Position numbers and translations under genes: made by a program. A stretch of 64,000 bases of DNA. Origin: Rhabdophis nuchalis (Eukaryota; Chordata; Lepidosauria; Squamata; Natricidae). Of this stretch, positions 57,612-64,000 are shown piece by piece. The notes under the pieces were generated by a model. The model was given only the letters and a program-made list of their open reading frames with translations. It was not told where the DNA came from and made no database searches. Each line of letters starts with the position of its first letter. The stretch's first letter is position 1. The DNA lies in contig CM077646.1 in NCBI GenBank assembly GCA_039707465.1, positions 83,228,715-83,292,714 on the forward strand, in the 5' to 3' direction.

Positions 57612-58524
57612 CTGAAATAAAATTAGCAACATTAGTCAAATATTACCTTATGGCCAATTTTTTGTAATAAATTCTCTGTCAGTATTAACAGAATAAATTA
57701 ATGTATTAAAAGTACTAAAAAGCAACAAAACTGTGCCTATTGGTATAATTTACAAAGAAAAGTAAGTATCTAAATGCCTAAATTGTCACATTTTCTTTCC
57801 AATCCCCCATGCACACAACTCACTCATCCTTTGCTAGGTAAAATGAAAATAAATGTTTTGCCATGTATCATTGGCCTTCATGGGAAAGACCATTTCATGA
57901 ATTTATGGTTAGTACACAAAGTTCAGATTCAAGTACTAACAAAATTAATGAAAGTTATTTGCGAGTGCTATGCTTACTTTGTGTGTAGAGGTTACTCTTA
58001 TTTATAGAGCTGTCATCTTAAAACAATGAGAGAAGTCACCTTCATGCACAATTACCTATGTCATGTTCAATTTTTCTCCTCTGTTCTATTCTCTCCTTTC
58101 ATTGCCATCTGTTCTCCATGATGCGCTCCAACCCCATCAAGCACAAAGATATTTCCCTTAAACACATTATTTTGATATTTAAAGTATTGACTTCTCTACT
58201 TCCACAGCTTTCTATTGTTATAATGGGCACAATGATTTGATTTCTTTCAGAATTACAGCTGGTTTAACAACAGTTATATATGTTTTTACAAGGCAATAAC
58301 CAAAATGCATGGTCATTATTACATAATATAAGCAAACTGCAGGCTTGTGAAGTTTAAAGAAACATTTTCTTGCTTAATGCTCCTTTTAACTTCCCAATTA
58401 ATTTCATAGTGGCTGGCTGGATCATAAGCAATATTAATCAGCACAGCAGGCTATCTGGCCCAAATTATTTTAGGTAATATTCTTTAAATCAACCTTTCTG
58501 ATTTTTAACATGATAGGGATAGGG

Positions 58525-59530
58525 TAGGACAGAATAACAGAGTTGGAAGGGATCTTGGAAGTCTTCTATTCCACCCCGTTCAGACAGGAAAACCCTATAC
58601 CATTTCAGACAAATGGTTGTCCAATCTCTTCTTAAAAGCTTCCAGTGTTGGAGCATTCACAACCTCTGGAGGCAAGTTGTTCCACTGATTAATTGTTCTG
58701 TCAGGAAATTTCTACTTAGTTCTAGGTTACTTCTCTCAATTAGTTTCCATCCAGGCTTCTTGTCCGGCCCTCAGGTGCCTTGGAGAATAGTTTGACTCAC
58801 TCTTCTTTGTGGCAACCCGAGATATTGGAACACTGCTATTATGTCACCCCAAGTCCTTTTTTCATTAAAATGGATAGACCTAATTCCAACAAGTTCTGCT
58901 TTAGCCTTCAGTCCCCTAATCATCTTTGTTGCTCTTCTCTGCACTCTTTCTAGTCTCAATATCTTTTTTACATTGTGGCAACCAAAACTGGATGCAGCAT
59001 TCCAAGTTGGTCTTACCAAGGCATTATAAAGTGGTATTAAACACTTCATGTGGTCTTGATTCTACCCCAATGTTAATGCAGCCTAGGACTGTCTTGGCTT
59101 TTTTTGGCAGCTGCAGCACACTGCTGGCTCATATTTAAGTGATTGTCCACTAGGACTCAAAGATCCCTCTCACAGTTACTACTATTGAGCGATGTACCTG
59201 TGCATTTTGGTTTTCTTGCCTAAATGTAGAGCCTTACTTTTTTCACCACTGAATTTCATTCTGTTACATAGCACTCAATGTTCAAGTCTGTCAAGATCCT
59301 TCTATATCATAAGCCTATCTTAGCTGGTCCTGCCAGCTTGGTGTCTACAAATTTGATGAGTTATCCATTTATCCCCTCATCCAAATCATTGATGAAGATG
59401 TTGAAGAGTACTGGGCCTAAATTGGATTACCCCACTGTATACTTCCCTCCAAGTAGATGCAGTTCCATTGAGGATTATATCTTGAGTGCGGTTGGTCAGC
59501 CAGGTACAAAAAGTTATTTACGTTTCACTT
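58525..59530 (-). mobile_element. CR1 LINE, about 1 kb of RT C-terminus and 3' UTR
   Basis: Minus-strand strings CLIPLYNALVRPTWNAASSF and RLERVQRRATKMIRGL are the region C-terminal to the CR1 RT active site. The common 3' UTR follows, ending ATTCTGTCCTACCC. Frames are broken. Confidence 0.88.
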
Positions 59531-59739
59531 TTTCATTCAGATGCAAGTAATATCAAATACAGTTGTGCACAGTACCTTCAGCTGCGAACAGCATTTATGC
59601 ATTACATAGACTCTCATGCCATGACATGAAAATGACTGGGATTTGTTTCTTACGGCAGAGAAATTAATCAAGAAATAGGACCCCAGAGACATTTTTAGGA
59701 GAAAATTCTTTATTTGTTATCATCCCCAGATTTACTTAC

Positions 59740-59835
59740 CTTCTTTCGAAGTTTTTGAATGCGATTTATTACTTCCCGTGCAACACCTTCATCAACCATA
59801 GACTGATCAGGAGTAACATCTAGGAGAACTAAAAC
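59740..59835 (-). CDS. IARS1: IARS1 exon: VLLDVTPDQSMVDEG / REVINRIQKLRKK segment
   Basis: A 96-base, phase 0-0 exon of 32 codons, flanked by CACCAG| and by the strong donor AAG|gtaagt. The translation contains LLDVTPDQSMVDEG followed by AREVINRIQKLRKK, a highly conserved helix of cytosolic IleRS that closes the anticodon-binding part. It is too short and lacks the Met context to show up as an ordinary open frame. Phase and residues continue directly from the exon at 61931-62043 and into 57435-57611. Confidence 0.94.
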
Positions 59836-60608
59836 CTGGTGATAAAACAGCAAAACAAAAAATGAACAAACCTTAAACAATTACACCATTAAAAGAATTG
59901 AGTTTTAATAAATTATAGCTAATTATAATTCATAGTTACTTGTTCATTATTTATTCCTCATTGCTTTTTAAAAGGCCTACAACTCCAGCAAAATCATCTT
60001 CTTTCACTTTTGGAAAATGCCTGGGTGGATACAGTCCCAAGGAAAAAGGGCTAGTTTTGCATACACCTAATTAGACTCGTGTTCAGTATCTTGTAGTAGC
60101 TTTGAAATGTTTCTAACATTTTAAAGACTCCTCTTTTGGTTTAAAATATAGCTATATACCAAGTTTGGGCTAGTTAAAAGAATTATATTATGGCAGTGTT
60201 TCATTAATTACAGCAGTTTCCACTGTGGTCCTGAAAATGATGGTAGTGTCAAAAACAAAGTATCTAAAACATTTTTCTACTTATATTTTGGAGTGGCCAA
60301 CATGTAATCAAAGGCAAATCCTTAAAAATGTGCCCCTCTCTCCCTGACCCAAATGCATTCTTTTATAATGTACTCTTAGAAAATAATTTTCTGGTATCTC
60401 TGCCAAATGAAATTAGGCACATTGTTTAAGGCAGAGAATTCATTTATGGGATTATATTCACTGAATGCCCATCAAGGAAGCCCATTTGATATCTCTTTGA
60501 AATCAAGCTATATTTGCTTTTTTCAAGATGCTTTATATTTCACTTTTAAAAGTTGGATGGTGACTTGTGTTTTTTTAAATAAAATAAAACTGCTTATTTT
60601 ATTTAAAA

Positions 60609-61175
60609 CTAGCCATTCCCGGGTGCTGTGGCCTAGTCAGGAAGGACACAACCCGAGGGTGGAATTTCCCCCCTCTCTCTATCCCTCTACCTACCTACCT
60701 ACCTACCTATCTACCTACTGTATTTCTCCCTCTCTCTATCCCTCTACCTACTTACCTACCTCCCTAGTGTACTTCTCCCTCTCTATTCCTCTACCTACTT
60801 ATCTACCAACCTACTGTATTTTTCCCTCTCTCTATCCTTCTACCTACCTACCTACTGTATTTATCCCTCTCTCTATCCCTCTACCTACCTACCTACCTAC
60901 TGTATTTCTGCTTGAAATACAGTAGGTATTATGACATTTTGTATTATGTCATCCTGTGGCTCACTGCTGTCTCTGTATCCATCTACCTACATTTTTTTAC
61001 ATTTCCGTTGCATGTATCTGGCACAGGTGTTGACATCTACACAATCTATATATATATCATTGGTGCCGTATTTGAAAGGAATGTTGTGTGAAAATTTGGA
61101 AACAATTAGTGCAGTACTTTGGAGATTACCTGTTTTGAACAAACTCATAGTTTCATTTTTATTTACATAGAAGAT
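60609..61175 (+). mobile_element. Unclassified interspersed repeat (copy 3) with internal minisatellite
   Basis: Starts AACTAGCCATTCCCGGGTGC and GGCCTAGTCAGGAAGG, then a minisatellite, then a diverged 3' end (GTGAAAATTTGGAAACAATT and TTTATTTACATAGAAG). The proline/tyrosine-rich open frame 60407-60925 is the minisatellite translated and not a gene. Confidence 0.7.
60665..60912. repeat. Minisatellite, about 55-60 bp unit
   Basis: Four to five copies of a unit made of a CTGTATTTCTCCCTC-type block, CTCTATCCCTCTAC and a variable (CTAC)n run. The same unit occurs at about 52260-52440 in copy 2. Confidence 0.85.
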
Positions 61176-61930
61176 AAAATTTAAAAGAATAACCATTTGT
61201 GCTTTTAATTTCATTATTTTGACATGGTTATACCACACTAGTAGCACCTGTTTTATCTGATGGACCAGCACAGATCACACTTGCCTCATAGGCATCTCTT
61301 TTTCTACATGGGCTGTAATAGTATAGGACTAATAAAACTATAGAGCTCGCATGCCTCATGGTTATGGACTAGGACACTTATCTGTACAGACTGCTTTCTA
61401 GAGAAAAAGGAACTTCTCATCCTTCCCATCATACTGTTAATATAAGAAAAAAAATGAAACACCTTTTCCTTATTTTAGTCATTACTCTTTCTCTACACCC
61501 TAGAATTACATAGGGGATCAGCCTCATTGTTGTGATCCTGCAATTGCTATTAAAATAACACTCTCATCATTTGACCGTGGAGGGGGCCTTATTTTTTTTA
61601 ACCTTTTGTCCACTATGTTTTTATTGTTTGTAAGCCGCCTAGTTTTATATAGCCACCTACTCACCTGTGAGCAGGTAAGCAGCTACATAAATTTTAGACA
61701 TTTTCTAAAAAATAAATAAAATTAAAAACCCATACTACGTGGTAGGAAAGTTGCCTGCTTCCCTGTTTTAAGTCTTTCATTAACTTTAAAAAGTGCAAAC
61801 CTTTTTCTTGCTGTTATCTTGAGTCAACTATTCAAAAATGACTTTCATGCTATAATGTAAGATACAATAATTTGCAAGAAGTAGAGTTAACAAAATGATT
61901 TTAACAAAAACCACTTTTTATATTCAATAC

Positions 61931-62043
61931 CTGAGAATCAGAATGTGCTTCAAACTGGCCATATCCTCCTCCAGTCTGGTCAAAGGTGTACATCAGTCGG
62001 AGATCTTCCTCATGCAATTCATTCCCTTCTACAACAATTGTGC
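61931..62043 (-). CDS. IARS1: IARS1 exon: end of post-catalytic region (GTIVVEG...FEAHSDSQ)
   Basis: A 113-base exon, bounded by an upstream TTAG acceptor and a CAG|gtattg donor. It starts two bases into a glycine codon and ends in phase 0. It encodes a segment with GTIVVEGNEL near the start, RLMYTFDQ in the middle and FEAHSDSQ at the end, which is the conserved stretch just before the end of the anticodon-binding region in eukaryotic cytosolic IleRS. The open frame continues upstream into intron without homology, so the acceptor rather than the nearest Met marks the start. The preceding exon was not found in the remaining 2 kb and probably lies outside. Confidence 0.93.
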
Positions 62044-62242
62044 CTAATTTATTTAAACAGGAGAATTCTGTATTGTAGGTTATAACATGATCAATTATTA
62101 AATAATCTTTAATTTTCTCTTTCATTTGAAAGATAAACGTACGTATCAATATGACTTTGCATTTATCCCTTTAATAAATTGTTCATTTCTTCCATCCAAA
62201 TACTTTGGTTTATTTAGCATTAGACAGGTATCATTCAGGAAA

Positions 62243-62647
62243 CAGGTAGTCCTTGAGATATGATGATGCTAATGGAGGCTGCCGGTTACGGTTTATGTCG
62301 TGACTGTTGTAAAATGTGTCAATCAAGGGCCTGACCAACTTGGCTTTTTTGCAGTGGTTGTTAAGCAAAAGAGACAGTTGTAAAATCGTAGCAGTCATAA
62401 AGTGAACAAGGTGGTTGTAAAGTGAACACTGCAGTCATTAAGCAAACTATGGGTACAATTCTGCCAAAAACCACAAGTAAGTGCCAAGTTTTGGCACAGT
62501 TTACAATGTGGTCATATGACTGCAGGATATTGCAAGCGCTATAAATGAGGCCATATTGCAGATCATTTGAAGTCCAGTCATATGACCACAGAGGAGGTTG
62601 GACTGTTAGAATTTCAGATTCAAGTTCTAAGTATCAAGGACCGCCTG
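62243..62647. mobile_element. DNA-transposon MITE (CAGGTAGTCCT family), full-length copy
   Basis: Left end CAGGTAGTCCTTGAGATATG, right end TCAAGGACCGCCTG followed by TA. The interior contains GTTGTAAAGTGAACACTGCA and GTGGTCATATGACTGCAGG, parallel to 14004-14552. Confidence 0.72.
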
Positions 62648-62734
62648 TACTGGAAAATTAATAACATTAATGTTAAAATCCATAACAGTAGGTTTATGTT
62701 TGTTGTATGAATGGTTGCAGGAACTGGGTATATC

Positions 62735-63070
62735 TAGTTTAATGAAAAAAAGGACTTGCATGATAGCAGTATTCCATTATCTAAGGAGCTACCACAGAGA
62801 AGAGGAGGTCAACCTGTATCCAAAGGCAGGACAAGAAGCAAGCGTGAAAACTAAAGAAGGAAAGAACAAAGGAGCAATTTCCTGACAGTTAGAACAAATA
62901 GAGGAACGATCAGCTGCCAGAAATTGTGGGTGCTCCAACATTGGAGGTTTTTAAGAAGAGATTGGACAACTGTTTGTCTGAAATGGCATAGAATTTCCTG
63001 TTTGAGCAGGGAGTTGGACTGACTAGAAGACCTCCAAGGCCCTGAGACCTTGAGATCCAAGGAAAAGATC
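62735..63070 (+). mobile_element. CR1 LINE 3' end
   Basis: AAAAGGACTTGCATGATAGC, AGGAGGTCAACCTGTATCCA, GGTTTTTAAGAAGAGATTGG and TTTGTCTGAAATGGCATAGA, ending near ACCTTGAGATCC. Small deletions in the middle. Confidence 0.85.
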
Positions 63071-64000
63071 CTATGGTTTTTGGTATCCTGGATGCTAAAA
63101 TATACATTTGCATAGCCTTTCCAGCCTGATGCCTTACATTAGACAATTCCTGCTATATTTATTATATTTTATAGACAAAGAGAAAGGCCAATAGGGTCTC
63201 AGAAGGTAGGCATCCTCCAAAATATTCTTAAGTTTAGATAATGAACCTCAACATCCAGAGAGACAAGAGAAAATGTTGTCTCTACATGCTACCTTTGAGG
63301 GTGATAATGTTAACTTGAACTGAAAATTAGAATTCAGTGTATAAGGCAAGACCAAAGAAGCTATAATGTTTAATAAATGCTATCTCTAGCACTTTGTTTT
63401 TTAGTTTAAAGCAAAATATTACCAGTTTTTAACTGTAAGATATTATTTTCCTTGGCAAAATTCATAGAAATAAAAGAAAGGTGACTATAAATAATGGAAA
63501 TGAAAAACTATAAAGTACTAGAAGGGACAGGATATGTAGTTAAGAGGAATTGAGTTTAATTAACTATGTCAAGCCCTGAAAGTGTGCGGCCTATAAAATA
63601 AAGTTGTAAAACATTCTTATAAAAATACAAAAAACAATACAAAAAGCTAATTCTACTCTGTCAATTTAAATAATCCCCTAACATTTTTTAGGTTTCAATG
63701 ATTACTTTAACTGTTTCCTGGTTTGCAATTATTTTCCAATACATTTATAGTTATAAATATTTTATATTTATTTATTTAAGACTTTTGGAGGCTGATTGAC
63801 TCCAGAATGACTTTGGATGGGTTACAAACACATTCCTTGTAACATAAAATACAAATGACAGGGGCTTTACAAGTGTCCCACTTCAAGGAGAGCAGCTAAG
63901 TTGTTACATAGAAAGGAATACTGTAGCTTTTAAATACCCCCAATCTATTATAATATATTCCAGAAGCTAAATGGGTTGGTTTGCAATTCAAGAATGCTAC
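63071..64000. other. IARS1 intron (expected), unassigned
   Basis: AT-rich. No upstream IARS1 exon was found on the minus strand up to the window end, so this should still be intron. Confidence 0.5.

Larger units (their letters stand above)
40261..62043 (-). other. IARS1: IARS1 gene, 3' part (last eight coding exons and 3' UTR)
   Basis: Eight minus-strand exons join in a single frame into about 332 residues that follow the C-terminal third of vertebrate cytosolic isoleucyl-tRNA synthetase, the enzyme that charges tRNA-Ile in the cytosol and sits in the multi-tRNA-synthetase complex. Exon lengths in transcript order are 113, 96, 177, 112, 126, 141, 153 and 83 coding bases (1001 in all), and every junction phase agrees with its neighbour. 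Introns run from about 0.8 to 5.0 kb. The catalytic core, with its HIGH and KMSKS motifs and editing domain, is absent and should be encoded beyond the right end of the window. The similarity to the human protein is recalled, not computed. IARS2 (mitochondrial) is unlikely because it lacks this C-terminal extension. Confidence 0.95.

Noticed and set aside
60407..60925. 172-codon plus-strand open frame rich in Pro, Thr, Tyr and Leu
   Set aside because: Its repetitive part is the CTAC minisatellite of an interspersed repeat; the N-terminal part has no recognised similarity.
62044..62149. N-terminal extension of the IARS1 exon frame
   Set aside because: The open frame upstream of the acceptor at 62043 has no similarity to IARS1 and sits behind a good AG acceptor, so it is intron.

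Overview
The window looks like nuclear DNA of a squamate reptile, most likely a snake. It is AT-rich and intron-rich, and it carries the repeat mix typical of that group: L2-clade and CR1 LINEs, BovB (RTE), Rex1-like and R4/Dong-like LINE remnants, Sauria-type and other tRNA-derived SINEs, hAT-type MITEs, Tc1/mariner elements and long microsatellites. There are no operons, CRISPR arrays or intact tRNA or rRNA genes. Species assignment is inference; the repeat and gene identifications come from motifs and translations read by eye.

The only host gene I can support is on the minus strand at 40.3-62.0 kb: the last eight coding exons of the cytosolic isoleucyl-tRNA synthetase gene IARS1. The exons are 61931-62043, 59740-59835, 57435-57611, 54216-54327, 50902-51027, 46719-46859, 45752-45904 and 40686-40768. 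They join in one frame, encode about 332 C-terminal residues (end of the anticodon-binding region plus the two UNE-I repeats) and end in TAA, with two AATAAA signals 350-410 bases further on. All introns are GT-AG except the last, which reads GC-AG. The earlier exons should lie beyond 64000.

1-40.2 kb is gene-free sequence downstream of IARS1, a mosaic of transposon copies with stretches of unassigned AT-rich DNA. Main landmarks: an L2 LINE (429-codon open RT frame) nested in a hAT-type MITE (2.3-4.1 kb); a repeat-poor block holding a perfect DR1 nuclear-receptor site (10.3-11.98 kb); an R4/Dong-like LINE tail (12.5-13.3 kb); a fold-back Tc1 element (18.8-20.1 kb); a 140-bp inverted duplication (21.57 and 22.71 kb); a 3.5-kb L2 copy with endonuclease and RT domains broken by stops and frameshifts (23.2-26.7 kb); a Rex1-like tail (28.6-29.5 kb); and further L2 pieces at 32.4, 35.8 and 37.6 kb.

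The IARS1 introns are also loaded with repeats, including a BovB copy bounded by a 15-bp target duplication inside an older L2 fragment, a 76-bp MITE with a perfect 8-bp duplication, CR1 tails, and two copies of an unclassified repeat carrying the same internal minisatellite. Thirteen elements with CAG...CTG-type ends show 8-bp target duplications, so hAT-type transposition was a major force here. I found no evidence of a novel multi-gene system; the interesting material is structural.
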